A stretch of 64,000 nt of DNA from Halomonas salipaludis (GCF_002286975.1 NZ_NSKB01000006.1:186001-250000), one strand, 5' to 3'; counted from the first letter of the stretch, positions 17,662 through 26,487 are shown. Notes: generated from the letters alone by a model not told the origin. Made by a program: numbers and translations.

Positions 17662-18402
17662 ATGCAGCGACTCAGTGGCAAGACAGCGTTGATCACCGGT
17701 GGCAGCCGTGGAATAGGGGCCGCCATTGCCCGGCGGCTGGCGGCGGAAGGGGCAAGCGTGGCGGTGACCTATGTCAGCGGCGAAGCCCTGGCGCAGACAG
17801 TGGTGGACGAGATCGCCTCGGCGGGTGGCCGTGCTATGGCGATTCACGCCGACAACCGTGACGACGCGGCGCTCGAGGCCGCCGTCGAGCGCACGGTGGC
17901 CGAGTTAGGCGGGCTCGATATTCTGGTCAACAATGCGGGAATCTTCCCGACCGGGTCTATCGAAGAGGTCACTTTGGAAGAGCTGGATCGTACGATCGCG
18001 ATCAACCTGCGCGCCCCTGTGGTAGCTGCCATGGCAGCGGCGGGGCATATGCCGGAGGGCGGGCGCATCATCACCATCGGCAGCAACCTCGCCGTTCGGG
18101 TACCTTGGCCAGGTATCAGCCTGTATGCCATGAGCAAGGCGGGCCTGGTGGGGCTGACCAAGGGGATGGCGCGGGACCTCGGGCCCCGCGGCATCAACGT
18201 CAATATCGTCCACCCGGGCTCCACCGATACCGACATGAATCCCGTCGACGGCGAACTCTCCGATCCCCAGCGTAGCTTGATGGCCATACCTCGCTACAAC
18301 GAGGCCGACGACGTGGCCGGCCTGGTGACCTGGCTGGCGGGGCCGGAAGGGCGTTCGGTGACCGGTGCCGAGTTCACCATCGACGGAGGCGCCAATATCT
18401 AA
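17662..18402 (+). CDS. SDR-family oxidoreductase
   Basis: 246 residues with a complete SDR set: TGGSRGIG (12-19), NNAG (90-93), Ser141, Tyr155 and Lys159 (YAMSK), and the end FTIDGGANI. It resembles 3-oxoacyl-[acyl-carrier protein] reductase-like SDRs of unknown substrate. GGAG lies upstream of the ATG at 17662. It diverges from a TetR repressor with two operators, so it is probably induced by a TetR ligand such as a quinone or aldehyde (inference). A truncated second copy of its 3' part lies at 19480-19603. Confidence 0.9.
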   Translation: MQRLSGKTALITGGSRGIGAAIARRLAAEGASVAVTYVSGEALAQTVVDEIASAGGRAMAIHADNRDDAALEAAVERTVAELGGLDILVNNAGIFPTGSIEEVTLEELDRTIAINLRAPVVAAMAAAGHMPEGGRIITIGSNLAVRVPWPGISLYAMSKAGLVGLTKGMARDLGPRGINVNIVHPGSTDTDMNPVDGELSDPQRSLMAIPRYNEADDVAGLVTWLAGPEGRSVTGAEFTIDGGANI

Positions 18403-18409
18403 ACTCGCC

Positions 18410-18443
18410 CCGATCCCGACTCGTTGATCAGGATCGGGATCGG
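18410..18443 (+). terminator. Stem-loop after the SDR gene, possible terminator
   Basis: Perfect 10-bp arms CCGATCCCGA and TCGGGATCGG enclose a 14-nt loop just after the SDR stop. No T-run follows, so it may be a weak terminator or an mRNA 3' protecting hairpin. Confidence 0.4.
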
Positions 18444-18777
18444 CTGGCATCCTATAACGCCACCCTCGAGGACCTCAAGGCGATTCAGGAGCCGCTTGGT
18501 GCCGCAGTGATGGAGTTTGCCTTGCGGCCGCTCGGGTGTGTGACCATTCCTTTGGATGAGCTAAGGGGTATGGCTGAGCAAGGCCTTGAGGTGATGCTCC
18601 CCCAATTGCCACTAGTGTTCGAACGAGCGTGTCTTCTGGCTGCTCGACACACCCTTGCCCTCTCCGTATCAAGGACTGGCCATGTTCGAGGTGCACATTG
18701 GCACCTCGGCACTGGGAATGCTTCCCGACGATATCATCGATGCCATTAGGCAGTTCTCTTTGGCGCTCAAGCGCTAA
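18430..18777 (+). pseudogene. Frameshifted coding remnant, unidentified
   Basis: One frame reads a protein-like segment (ATLEDLKAIQEPLGAAVMEF, then PLDELRGMAEQGLEVMLPQL) up to about 18625. A second frame then continues in similar style (VFWLLDTPLPSPYQGLAMFE, then LPDDIIDAIRQFSLALKR) to the TAA at 18775-18777. The change of frame near 18625 with sensible protein on each side suggests a broken gene. I do not recognise the family. Its end overlaps the 3' end of the opposite-strand kinase-like gene. Confidence 0.35.
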
Positions 18778-19312
18778 CCAGGCGCGCCAGCACCGCCTCG
18801 CAGAGGGCCTCTACCGGTTGCCGGGAGTCGAGCCGCATGACAGGGCACGGGAGTCGGCGTAGCCAGCGTTCGTGAAGGTCGAAGCTGCGTAGCGGTGCCT
18901 TGCCGGTGTCGTAGCGACTGGCCCAGTCCATGAACTCCTGGTGGGTGTCATGCATGTCTCCGCCGGGCTGGATACGATCGCCATAGCGCGCTCGCTCACG
19001 GTCGAGCAGTCGCCCCATGCGTTGCGCATGGGGGAGTGAGAGAAATATCGCCATGGTGAAGTGATGCAGCAAGGGATCCCCCCAACTGCACAGGGAACCG
19101 GCAAGTACCCATGAATCGCACTCGGCTATCTCGCCCTCGATCCTGGCAACTCGCTCAGCGGGATCACGCTTTGTGGTAAATGGGGGATCGGTGGGTTGCC
19201 AGTAGTAGGTGTCGGTATCCAGAAAGGGGATATCCAGCTGCTTGGCCAGCGCCGTGCCCAGGGTCGTCGTTCCGGACCCCGAGGCACCGAAGAGATGCAG
19301 TCGTACCGCCAT
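18767..19312 (-). CDS. P-loop nucleotide kinase-like protein (AAA/adenylate-kinase type)
   Basis: 181 residues. The N-terminus has a Walker A loop, LFGASGSGTTTLGTALAK, followed by DIPFLDTDTYYW, a layout seen in small adenylate- or shikimate-kinase-like proteins and in FlaR-type topology modulation proteins. A lid-like RMGRLLDRERARYGDRI region follows. Start taken at ATG 19310-19312; the frame is open upstream but homology starts here, and the ribosome-binding site is weak. The substrate is not known. It stands alone between two pseudogene-like stretches. Confidence 0.75.
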   Translation of the reverse strand: MAVRLHLFGASGSGTTTLGTALAKQLDIPFLDTDTYYWQPTDPPFTTKRDPAERVARIEGEIAECDSWVLAGSLCSWGDPLLHHFTMAIFLSLPHAQRMGRLLDRERARYGDRIQPGGDMHDTHQEFMDWASRYDTGKAPLRSFDLHERWLRRLPCPVMRLDSRQPVEALCEAVLARLVSA

Positions 19313-19436
19313 GCGTTGCTCATCCCTGATACAGAAAGGGTGATCTGTCGCCCTGTTCGATGGTGGGCACTGAAATGAGCGGCGCATTATAGCCATCTCG
19401 TCCCATGAGGCAAGATGCGACATGGGAGGCCCCAAT

Positions 19437-19603
19437 ACGCCGCTCAGCCCGATCCAACGACACCTGCAGGCATTCGCCGGCGAACTCGTCGACCCCCAGC
19501 GCAGCTTGATGACCATCTCCCGCTGTAACGAGGCCGACGACGTGGCCGGCCTGGTGACCTGGCTGGTAGGGTCGGAAGGGCGTTCGGTGACAGGTCGTCG
19601 ATC
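19437..19603. pseudogene. Chimeric remnant: azoreductase fragment joined to SDR fragment
   Basis: Positions 19437-19488 read on the minus strand as DEFAGECLQVSLDRAE, matching DEFGGERLQTSLDRAE of the AzoR gene at 21546-22256. Positions 19480-19603 read on the plus strand as GELVDPQRSLMTISRCNEAD and VAGLVTWLVGSEGRSVTG, matching the C-terminal part of the SDR at 17662-18402. The join is at the shared string GCGAACTC. Both pieces differ from the intact genes by several substitutions, so this is a diverged copy, not a recent duplication. Confidence 0.7.
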
Positions 19604-19635
19604 AGGGGCGGGATCGGCTGGTGGTCCTACAGGAC

Positions 19636-20523
19636 TCAGCGTTGTACGAAGGTCAGAATGGCGGCCGCCACTTGTTCGGGGGCTTCCCGGTGAGGGAAGT
19701 GCCCGACGCCTTCCAGTAGCTGGCGATGGTAGGGGCCGGTAAAGAAATCGTCCTTGCCGGCGGAGCTGTCGGGGTGATTGCAGGCATCGGCATCACCGTG
19801 CAGCACCAGCGTTGGCACAGCTAATCTGGGAGCCGGGGTGAGCCGTGCCTCGTCTTCGCCATAGGCGGGATCCCCGGCGGCGAACCCCCAGCGATGACGG
19901 TACGAGTGTAGAACCACGCTTGCCCAGTCAGGATTGTCAAACGCCGCGGCGGCCGTGGCGAAATCCTTCTCCTGGTACCAACCTGCAGGCGACCAGCTAT
20001 CCCACATCATGCGTGTGAAGGCGTGGCGGTCCTGTTCGACGGTGAGTGCCCCGCGAGGGGTGGCCATGTACCAGTGGTACCAGTAGTTGCGTGCTTGGGT
20101 GAGTGAAATGGGCTGCTGGGGGTCGTTGGTACCGTAGCCCACCGAGAGCATGATCAGGTGCGATCCGGCTGCAGGATCGAGTCCGCAGGCGTTGGCTACG
20201 GCTCGGGCTCCCCAGTCGTGACCCACCAGGATCGGATGCTGCAGTCCAAGTGCCGCCATGAACGCCAGCAGGTCGCGTCCCAGGGAGGCGAGCTGGCCAC
20301 TGCGAGGTGTTTCAGCGTAGCGGAAGCGGGTTGGCCCGAAACCGCGCAGGGCCGGACACAACACGCGGTAACCGGCCTGAGCCAGGCGCTCGGCGACATC
20401 GGACCAGCCTTCAGGGCTGTCTGGCCAACCATGGATCAGTATCGCGGTGCGTTCACCTTGGGCGTTCCATTCCAGGTAGCCGATTTCCAGGGTCGAGGTA
20501 GTGACAGTGGCATGGTGCGGCAT
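19636..20523 (-). CDS. Alpha/beta hydrolase (haloalkane dehalogenase/epoxide hydrolase-like)
   Basis: 295 residues. HGWPD (31-35) forms the oxyanion-hole loop. The nucleophile elbow is GHDWGA with Asp103, as in epoxide hydrolases and haloalkane dehalogenases rather than the Ser of esterases. The catalytic His is His275 in GVGHFPHREAP. AGGAA precedes the ATG at 20521-20523. It diverges from a LysR gene across a spacer with a clear inverted repeat, so it is probably induced by its substrate. The exact reaction is not determinable from sequence. Confidence 0.88.
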   Translation of the reverse strand: MPHHATVTTSTLEIGYLEWNAQGERTAILIHGWPDSPEGWSDVAERLAQAGYRVLCPALRGFGPTRFRYAETPRSGQLASLGRDLLAFMAALGLQHPILVGHDWGARAVANACGLDPAAGSHLIMLSVGYGTNDPQQPISLTQARNYWYHWYMATPRGALTVEQDRHAFTRMMWDSWSPAGWYQEKDFATAAAAFDNPDWASVVLHSYRHRWGFAAGDPAYGEDEARLTPAPRLAVPTLVLHGDADACNHPDSSAGKDDFFTGPYHRQLLEGVGHFPHREAPEQVAAAILTFVQR

Positions 20524-20601
20524 GATGGGGTTCCTTGTGTGTTGGGTGACACCGCGAGCATAGCGCTGCGATAAGTGTTGATTGGCAAGTAATCCGGTGG
20601 T

Positions 20602-20621
20602 ATTCACAATGTTTTGTGAAT
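20602..20621. promoter_or_regulatory. Putative LysR binding site
   Basis: Perfect 8-bp inverted arms ATTCACAA (20602-20609) and TTGTGAAT (20614-20621) with a 4-bp centre. They lie in the 113-bp spacer between the divergent hydrolase and LysR genes, 15 bp before the LysR start. This fits autoregulation plus control of the hydrolase. Confidence 0.65.
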
Positions 20622-20636
20622 AGTGGAGTGGCCGTC

Positions 20637-21515
20637 ATGTCTCAGGCGAGCCTGGATATCGTACTGCTGCGTACCTTTCTGGCGGTGGTGGAGAGCGGTG
20701 GTTTCGCGGCGGCGGCCGAGCGGCTAGCACTGACACCTTCGGCGGTCAGCGGGCATATCAAACGCCTGGAACAGGCGACGCAGAGTCGTCTGCTGGCGCG
20801 TACGACGCGTACGCTTCAGCTGACCCCGCCTGGGGAGCTGCTGGTTACCTATGCACGCAATATCATCGGCCTGGAGCGCGAGGCGCGTGCTCGGCTAAGC
20901 GGCTCGACGATCAGCGGCCGCTTGCGTATTGGCGCCTCGGAAGATTTTGCCGGTAGCTGGCTGCCCCAGGTCTTGGAAACCTTCCATCGCTGGTATCCCC
21001 AAGCGTCCGTCGAGCTGCGCGTGGGCGTGACGGCGGATCTGGTCAGGCAGCTCCAGGCTGACCGGCTTGATGTGGTATTCGGTAAGCAGTGTATGCGTGT
21101 GGCTGAGGAGGGCGAGCTGCTCTGGCAGGAGGAGTTGGTCTGGGCTTATGGCGCTCACTGCCCCTTCGACATCGAGGGAGAGGTGCCTTTGGCGGCCTTT
21201 CCCGAGCCCTGCGTATACCGCGAGGCGGCGATGGCGGCCCTGAGCCAGGCAGCCCGCGCCTGGCGTCTGGTCTTCGAGAGCAGCAGCATGGCCGGTTGTG
21301 TAGCCGCGGCGCGGGCGGGTTTCGCGGTGGCTCCGGTGGCACGCAGCCAGTTGCGTGAAGGGCTGCGTACCCTGGACGCCGAAGACGGTATGCCGCCGCT
21401 ACCCAATGCCTGTTTCTACGCCTTTGCCAATCCCGGCTCGTCGGCTGCGCGGGCGTTGATAGCGCAGGTGAAGGAGATCGGCTGGCAGCGGCGTTTCACC
21501 GGCCTGGGTCTATGA
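20637..21515 (+). CDS. LysR-family regulator
   Basis: 292 residues. N-terminal winged helix LRTFLAVVESGGFAAAAERL, then ALTPSAVSGHIKRLEQA. The effector domain has GRLRIGASEDFAGSWLPQVL and ARAGFAVAPVARSQL. The ATG at 20637 follows GGAGTGG; an in-frame ATG seven codons upstream lies inside the operator. It probably controls the divergent alpha/beta hydrolase. A 7-bp hairpin separates its end from the convergent AzoR gene. Confidence 0.88.
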   Translation: MSQASLDIVLLRTFLAVVESGGFAAAAERLALTPSAVSGHIKRLEQATQSRLLARTTRTLQLTPPGELLVTYARNIIGLEREARARLSGSTISGRLRIGASEDFAGSWLPQVLETFHRWYPQASVELRVGVTADLVRQLQADRLDVVFGKQCMRVAEEGELLWQEELVWAYGAHCPFDIEGEVPLAAFPEPCVYREAAMAALSQAARAWRLVFESSSMAGCVAAARAGFAVAPVARSQLREGLRTLDAEDGMPPLPNACFYAFANPGSSAARALIAQVKEIGWQRRFTGLGL

Positions 21516-21516
21516 T

Positions 21517-21537
21517 CGGCTGGTCATCGGCCAGCCG
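21517..21537. terminator. Putative bidirectional terminator
   Basis: Perfect 7-bp stem CGGCTGG/CCAGCCG with a 7-nt loop, in the 30-bp gap between the convergent LysR and AzoR genes. T-runs are short on both sides. Confidence 0.45.
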
Positions 21538-21545
21538 GTTGGGCG

Positions 21546-22256
21546 TCAGTCGCGGATTTGAGCGGCGACGTCCTGAGTAATGCCCGGACTCGTTGTCAGG
21601 CTGCCCACCAGTGCATCGATCTCCTGTTCGGCCCGATCCAACGACGTCTGCAGGCGCTCGCCGCCGAACTCATCGTACTCCACGGCGATACCGTGTACGT
21701 CCTCGATGCCCAGGTAGCTAAATACGGTACGAATGTGCGGCTCGACGTGGTTGGCCTGGGCCATGCGCCCACCTGGCTCGTAGCCGTAGTCGCCCCGGGA
21801 GCCCAGCACCACCAGCCGCTTGTGCATGTCGGTCAACATCGGCCAGTAGGGCAGCCCCTGGCGCGAGCGGTCGAAGCCGAAGGTGCGTCCCACTCTCACG
21901 ATGTTGTCGATATAGGCCTTGAAGCCCGCCGGGACGCCGAAGTTATACATCGGTACGCCAGCAACGATCAGGTCCGCTTCGAGTAGCTCGTCGACCAGCG
22001 CATCGCTCTCGGCCAGAGCGTCGTGCATCCAGGGTTCACGCGCCTCCGGCTTGGTGAAGGCGGCATGGATCCACTCTCCGCTGACCGGATGAGGCGGGTG
22101 CTGGCCCAGGTCGCGATAGAGAATGCGGTCATCGGGATGGGCCTTTTGCCATTGCTCGACGAAACGAGCGCTAAGACGACGCGAGTGGGAGCCGTGGGGA
22201 TCGATTCCGGAACGTCCGGGGCGCGCGCTGGCATCAAGATGGAGTAGGGTGGTCAT
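21546..22256 (-). CDS. azoR: FMN-dependent NADH-azoreductase
   Basis: 236 residues in the flavodoxin-like AzoR/NQO family. It begins LLHLDASARPGRS, then SHSRRLSARFVEQW, the FMN phosphate-binding loop. It continues with VPMYNFGVPAGFKAYIDNIV and a VLGSRGDYGYEPG loop, both typical of AzoR. It reduces quinones and azo compounds with NADH in the cytoplasm. It is slightly longer than E. coli AzoR (201), through an N-terminal insertion and a C-terminal tail. AGGAGGTG precedes the ATG. It faces a LysR gene, and a diverged fragment of a related gene lies at 19437-19488. Confidence 0.88.
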   Translation of the reverse strand: MTTLLHLDASARPGRSGIDPHGSHSRRLSARFVEQWQKAHPDDRILYRDLGQHPPHPVSGEWIHAAFTKPEAREPWMHDALAESDALVDELLEADLIVAGVPMYNFGVPAGFKAYIDNIVRVGRTFGFDRSRQGLPYWPMLTDMHKRLVVLGSRGDYGYEPGGRMAQANHVEPHIRTVFSYLGIEDVHGIAVEYDEFGGERLQTSLDRAEQEIDALVGSLTTSPGITQDVAAQIRD

Positions 22257-22399
22257 GGGTCACCTCCTGTTAACTGCGCTTATCGGTAGTGATGTGCGAA
22301 TGACAGGATCCATGCCATTACAATGGACTGACAAACGATCTATTCTTGGAAGATGAATAAGCTCAGCTTTCCTATAGTGCCCTCCAGGGTAAGCCTCCA

Positions 22400-23302
22400 A
22401 TGAATCGACGCCAGTTGCCGCTTTCCCAGCTGCGCGCCTTCGAGGCGGCGGCGCGACATCGCAGTTTCAAGCAGGCCGCCGAGGAGCTGGGCGTGACCCC
22501 GGCGGCCATCAGTCAGCAGGTAAGGGAGCTGGAAGCGCTACTTGATGTGGCCCTGTTTGAGCGGCGCGTCCGCCAGGTGGTGCCGACGGCGGCGGCGGAA
22601 CACCTGTATCCGGTGTTGTGCCACGGCTTCAACGCCTTCGGTGACGCCCTTGAGGCGCTGCGTGAGCAGACGGCGCCGGCCAGCGTCACGCTCTCCTGCA
22701 CCCCAGCCTTTGCCAGCCACTGGCTGTTGCCGCGGCTGGCCGACTTCCATGAACGCCACCCCGATATCGATTTGCGCATTCACGCCAGCGAAGTGCCCCT
22801 GGATCTATCGCGCGGTGCCGCGCTGGCGATTCGCTACGGCATGGGGCCTTACCCGGAGCATCAGGTCGAGGTGCTGGCAGAGGACAGCTTTGCCCTGGTG
22901 GCCAGCCCGCAGCTGGGGCTGAGCGGGTATGAGGATCTGCACAGGGTCCGGCACATCGTCTTCGACTGGTACTGCGCTACGCTGGGCCTGCCGTCTTGGC
23001 AGCACTGGTGCCAAGCGGCGGGTGGCAGCATCGCCGACCTGGGCCCGAGCCTGACCTTCTCCGACGAGAGCCATGCGATCCAGGCCGCCATTGCCGGCCA
23101 GGGCGTGGCGCTGCTGAGTCAGACGCTGGTGAGGGATGAACTTGAACGTGGCGTGCTGCAGGTCCCCTTCGGGCCAAGGCTTCCCGGGCTGCGTTATCAG
23201 CTGATTCGGCACAGCCGCTTCGCTGGCCATGTTGCCCTCGAGCGGGTCGCCGAATGGCTGAGAGAGACCTTTGTAGAAGCGCCGAATAAGGAGGCGGAGT
23301 GA
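22400..23302 (+). CDS. LysR-family regulator (GcvA-like)
   Basis: 300 residues. Winged helix: LSQLRAFEAAARHRSFKQAA, then LGVTPAAISQQVRELEA. The effector domain has TLSCTPAFASHWLLPRLADF and VALLSQTLVRDELERG, typical of the GcvA/AmpR group. The ribosome-binding site before the ATG at 22400 is weak. It diverges from azoR across 143 bp and may control it, as LysR proteins often control quinone-reductase genes. Spacing to the LysE remnant downstream is 100 bp. Confidence 0.87.
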   Translation: MNRRQLPLSQLRAFEAAARHRSFKQAAEELGVTPAAISQQVRELEALLDVALFERRVRQVVPTAAAEHLYPVLCHGFNAFGDALEALREQTAPASVTLSCTPAFASHWLLPRLADFHERHPDIDLRIHASEVPLDLSRGAALAIRYGMGPYPEHQVEVLAEDSFALVASPQLGLSGYEDLHRVRHIVFDWYCATLGLPSWQHWCQAAGGSIADLGPSLTFSDESHAIQAAIAGQGVALLSQTLVRDELERGVLQVPFGPRLPGLRYQLIRHSRFAGHVALERVAEWLRETFVEAPNKEAE

Positions 23303-23402
23303 TGAGTTCTCGGGCACGGCGGCCGACGTTTTGCTTACCGGCTAATGCCCGAGGAGGGCATGCTAAAGTGATTGTAAACCTATCCATAACGAGACAAGAG
23401 AG

Positions 23403-23509
23403 ATGAACCTCGAGCTCTGGCTGGCCTTTGCGGCCGCTTCCATCTACTGGGTGGTTCGCTGCTTTCGGGCGCCGGGGTGTGGGCGCTGCTGGCCAGGCGG
23501 CAGGTCTAA
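23403..23509 (+). pseudogene. Internally deleted LysE/RhtB-family gene
   Basis: An ATG with a good upstream site (GAGA before 23403) starts MNLELWLAFAAASI, a LysE/RhtB first helix. The sequence then jumps to a different frame that reads GGSLLSGAGVWALLARRQV and a TAA at 23507-23509, the usual LysE C-terminus. About 170-190 central codons are missing, assuming normal family length of about 205. A complete LysE gene follows 46 bp later. Confidence 0.65.
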
Positions 23510-23554
23510 GGAATCTCCGGTGCTGAATGCCATCCGTCAGACAAGGAGAGCGTC

Positions 23555-24193
23555 ATGATACCGCTATCCGATCTGCTGCTTTTCGCCATGGCCGCCCTGA
23601 TCGTAGTGCTGACCCCGGGGCCGAACATGGTCTACTTGATCTCGCGCTCGATCTGCCAGGGGCGGGCCGCGGGCGTGATCTCGCTGTTCGGTGTAATGGC
23701 AGGCTTCCTGGTGCATATGCTGGCCGCGGCCGTAGGCTTGACCGCGCTGTTCCTGGCCATTCCCTTGGCCTACGAGATACTCAAGTGGCTCGGCGCGCTG
23801 TACCTGCTCTTTCTGGCTTGGCAAGCGGTCAGGCCAGGTGCGCGTTCGCCCTTCGAGGCTCGCACGCTTCCTGCAGATCGGCCTCGCAAGTTGTTCCTGA
23901 TGGGATTTCTGACCAACCTGCTCAACCCCAAGATCGCCGTGTTCTACCTGGCGATCTTCCCCCAGTTCGTCTCGCCCGAGTATGGTCCCGTCCTTCTCCA
24001 GAGCATGGTGCTGGGCTTCACCCAGATCGGGGTGAGCTTCACGGTCAACCTGGCCATCGCCCTGTCAGCGGCGGGTATCGCCACTTGGTTCCAGCAGCGT
24101 CCAATCTGGCTGGCCGTACAACGCTATGTCATGGGAGGCGTGCTGGCAGGGATGGCGGCCAAGCTCGCCGCGGAGCCGCGGCATACCGCCTAG
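23555..24193 (+). CDS. LysE/RhtB-family amino-acid exporter
   Basis: 212 residues and about six membrane helices. The diagnostic LysE motif is VLTPGPNMVYLISRSICQGR in and after helix 1, and LTNLLNPKIAVFYLAIFPQF precedes helix 4. AAGGAGA lies 7 nt before the ATG. It exports amino acids or related metabolites across the inner membrane. It follows a deleted relative, and its stop shares the four bases CTAG with the convergent AraC gene. Confidence 0.9.
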   Translation: MIPLSDLLLFAMAALIVVLTPGPNMVYLISRSICQGRAAGVISLFGVMAGFLVHMLAAAVGLTALFLAIPLAYEILKWLGALYLLFLAWQAVRPGARSPFEARTLPADRPRKLFLMGFLTNLLNPKIAVFYLAIFPQFVSPEYGPVLLQSMVLGFTQIGVSFTVNLAIALSAAGIATWFQQRPIWLAVQRYVMGGVLAGMAAKLAAEPRHTA

Positions 24194-25065
24194 GGTACGA
24201 GGTCATGGACGGCGAGAGGCTGTCCGCTGGATTGGCAGGATCGCTGCCGACGATAGGTGCCCGGGCTCTTGCCCATGATCCGCCGAAATCGATGATGGAA
24301 GGTCGAAAGGTCATTGAAGCCGGCGTCGAATGCGATCGTCGAGATAGGCTCGTCGGTGATGAGGAGCCAATGTGCGGCTCGCTTCATGCGCAAGTGCAGT
24401 ACGTACTGGTACGGCGTCATGCCGATGACGCTGAGAAAGGTGCGTAGAAAGTGGTAACGGCTCATATGAGCACTGTCGGCGAGCGCGTCCAGAGAGAGGT
24501 CGTCCTTCTGGGCTTCATGAATGCTCCTTTCGATATGGCGTACCGCTTCGGTAACTCGGCGCTCATGGCGTGGACTTGCGCTCCCCCTCCCGGGTCGCTC
24601 GTCATGGGCCAACTGCATGACGGTTTCCGCCCAGAGCGGCACGAGCTCGACCAGTGCTGGCTTCTCCAGCACGGCCGCGGACGCCAAGGCGGCGGTGACG
24701 GGTGCCAGCGCTGGGCTCGGCGAAAGCATCGGGCGATCGAAGGTCGTGCTGCGCATGCCCGGCACCTCGGCCACTAGGTTTTCCCAGTATTCCGGCGTCA
24801 GGCGAATGGAGATGCAGCGGTCTCCGGCACCGTGCTCATGGCTGCAGCAAAAGCACTGCCCCACGTTGCCGAGCAGGAGGCCGCCGGGTGGTAGCAGCGC
24901 CTTGCCGGTCTCGGTTCGATACAGGAAGGTACCGCTCATGACCCCGGCGATGATGACGCTGCCATGCCGCTCCTCGAAGGGGCGATCCTGCGGCCCCGCG
25001 GTGCAGATAAGCTTCTGCATTTCCCAGCCCGGTCCAGTCGCGATCAGATTGGCCGTCGTTGTCAT
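24190..25065 (-). CDS. AraC-family transcriptional regulator
   Basis: 291 residues. Cupin-like N-terminal sensor with CCSHEHGAGDRCISI, a Cys/His-rich stretch that could bind metal or a ligand. The C-terminal AraC domain (about 180-275) contains LSLDALADSAHMSRYHFLRT and ISTIAFDAGFNDLSTFHHRF. Start at ATG 25063-25065 with AAGG 9 nt upstream. It diverges from a small ABM-family gene, its likely target. Confidence 0.87.
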   Translation of the reverse strand: MTTTANLIATGPGWEMQKLICTAGPQDRPFEERHGSVIIAGVMSGTFLYRTETGKALLPPGGLLLGNVGQCFCCSHEHGAGDRCISIRLTPEYWENLVAEVPGMRSTTFDRPMLSPSPALAPVTAALASAAVLEKPALVELVPLWAETVMQLAHDERPGRGSASPRHERRVTEAVRHIERSIHEAQKDDLSLDALADSAHMSRYHFLRTFLSVIGMTPYQYVLHLRMKRAAHWLLITDEPISTIAFDAGFNDLSTFHHRFRRIMGKSPGTYRRQRSCQSSGQPLAVHDLVP

Positions 25066-25192
25066 GACCGATACCCTTGTGCATGAGCGGCGTGGCAAGT
25101 AGAGCAATTTTACCCAAGTTTGTTCTCCTCGGCTGCTTCAACCTCATGAGGTCTGGAGTATTCCACTTACTCGGAAAAGCGGGGAACGTATC

Positions 25193-25537
25193 ATGACCGA
25201 CCCGAATACTACGTCTCGACTACCCGTCGTACGCCACTGGCACGGTTGGACTTCGTGCGAGCGGGCCGACGCTTATGAGGCGCTACTGCGAAACACGATC
25301 ATCCCGGGCATTCTCGATCGCCAGATCGCCGGCCTGCGCCGCTTCGAACTGCTGCGCCGCGATGGCGACGATGAGGTGGAGTTCATTACCGCGATGTGGT
25401 TCGACAGTCTGGAGGCGGTGCGTGCGTTCGCCGGCGACGATTACGAGGCAGCCGTCGTACCGGCGGCGGCTCGTGCCTTGCTGAGCCGCTGCGACGTACG
25501 CTCGGCGCATTTCGACGTTCGCTTCGTTCATTCGTGA
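25193..25537 (+). CDS. Antibiotic-biosynthesis-monooxygenase (ABM) family protein
   Basis: 114 residues with the ferredoxin-like ABM pattern: RHWHGWTSCERADAYEALL, IAGLRRFELLRRDGDD, VEFITAMWFDSLEAVRAFAG and an end VRSAHFDVRF. Proteins of this shape are cofactor-free oxygenases or stress proteins; the role is not assigned. The ribosome-binding site is weak. It diverges from an AraC regulator 127 bp away and converges on trpA. Confidence 0.78.
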   Translation: MTDPNTTSRLPVVRHWHGWTSCERADAYEALLRNTIIPGILDRQIAGLRRFELLRRDGDDEVEFITAMWFDSLEAVRAFAGDDYEAAVVPAAARALLSRCDVRSAHFDVRFVHS

Positions 25538-25645
25538 GCCTTGTGACGGGCGGAAAGCCTCCTGCCAGATCGCATTTCGCCCGTCCTTCGTTCCCATTGC
25601 CGGCCTGGCCTCGGTGCGCCGTGCTCGGCTCGGCCCGGCCCTGCT

Positions 25646-26467
25646 CTAGGACTTGCCCGCTCGACGTACGCCTGCGGCCAGTTCACGCACCAGGCCATGA
25701 ACCGCCTCGACGGCGCCGCGCCGGGTCTCGGCGCTTTCAATGCGCTCTACCAGGGCCGAGCCGACGACCACGGCGTCGCTGAACCGACCAATCGCTGCTG
25801 CCTGTTCGGCACTGCGAATGCCGAAACCGACCGCTATCGGCAGGTGGCTATGCTCGCGCAGATGGCCCACCATGCGCTCGACATCGTGAAGTGCCGGGGC
25901 GAGGCCACCGGTAATGCCATTCACCGAGACGCAATACAGGAAGCCTGAGGCATTCTCCAGCACCCGGGGGAGCCGTTGGCTGTCGGTGGTCGGCGTGGCG
26001 AGGCGGATGAAGGCAATGCCGTGCTCCCTGGCTGGCAGGCATAGCTCGGCGTCATGCTCGGGCGGCAGGTCGATCACGATCAAGCCATCGACACCGGCGC
26101 GGGCAGCATCTTCCAGGAATTGCGCCACGCCGTAGCGGTAGATGGGGTTGTAATAGCCCATCAGTACCAGCGGCGTTTGCGTGTCCTGCTGGCGGAAGGC
26201 CTGCACCATCTCGAGCGTCCGGGCCATGTTCTGTCCACTCTCGAGGGCGCGCTGTGCGGCCTTCTGGATCACCGGGCCGTCGGCCATGGGATCGCTGAAT
26301 GGCATGCCGAGCTCGATCACATCGGCGCCAGCCGCCGGCAGTCCCTGGAGGATATCAAGCGAGGTCTCGACGTCGGGATCGCCGGCGGTGATGTAGGTCA
26401 CCAGCGCTGGCCTTTGCGCCGCCTTGAGCGCGGTGAAACATTTGTCGAGGCGAGTGGCGTCGTGCAT
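25646..26467 (-). CDS. trpA: Tryptophan synthase alpha chain
   Basis: 273 residues. It cleaves indole-3-glycerol phosphate to indole and glyceraldehyde 3-phosphate and passes indole to TrpB. Catalytic Glu52 and Asp63 lie in [15 protein letters not shown], and the phosphate site [13 protein letters not shown] is near residue 210. Start at ATG 26465-26467 with AAGGAA 6 nt upstream, which matches the family's N-terminal length. An ATG eight codons earlier (26491) overlaps the trpB stop as ATGA and may be used for coupling. It is the second gene of trpBA. Confidence 0.95.
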   Translation of the reverse strand: MHDATRLDKCFTALKAAQRPALVTYITAGDPDVETSLDILQGLPAAGADVIELGMPFSDPMADGPVIQKAAQRALESGQNMARTLEMVQAFRQQDTQTPLVLMGYYNPIYRYGVAQFLEDAARAGVDGLIVIDLPPEHDAELCLPAREHGIAFIRLATPTTDSQRLPRVLENASGFLYCVSVNGITGGLAPALHDVERMVGHLREHSHLPIAVGFGIRSAEQAAAIGRFSDAVVVGSALVERIESAETRRGAVEAVHGLVRELAAGVRRAGKS

Positions 26468-26487
26468 GGGCGTTTCCTTGGCGGCGT

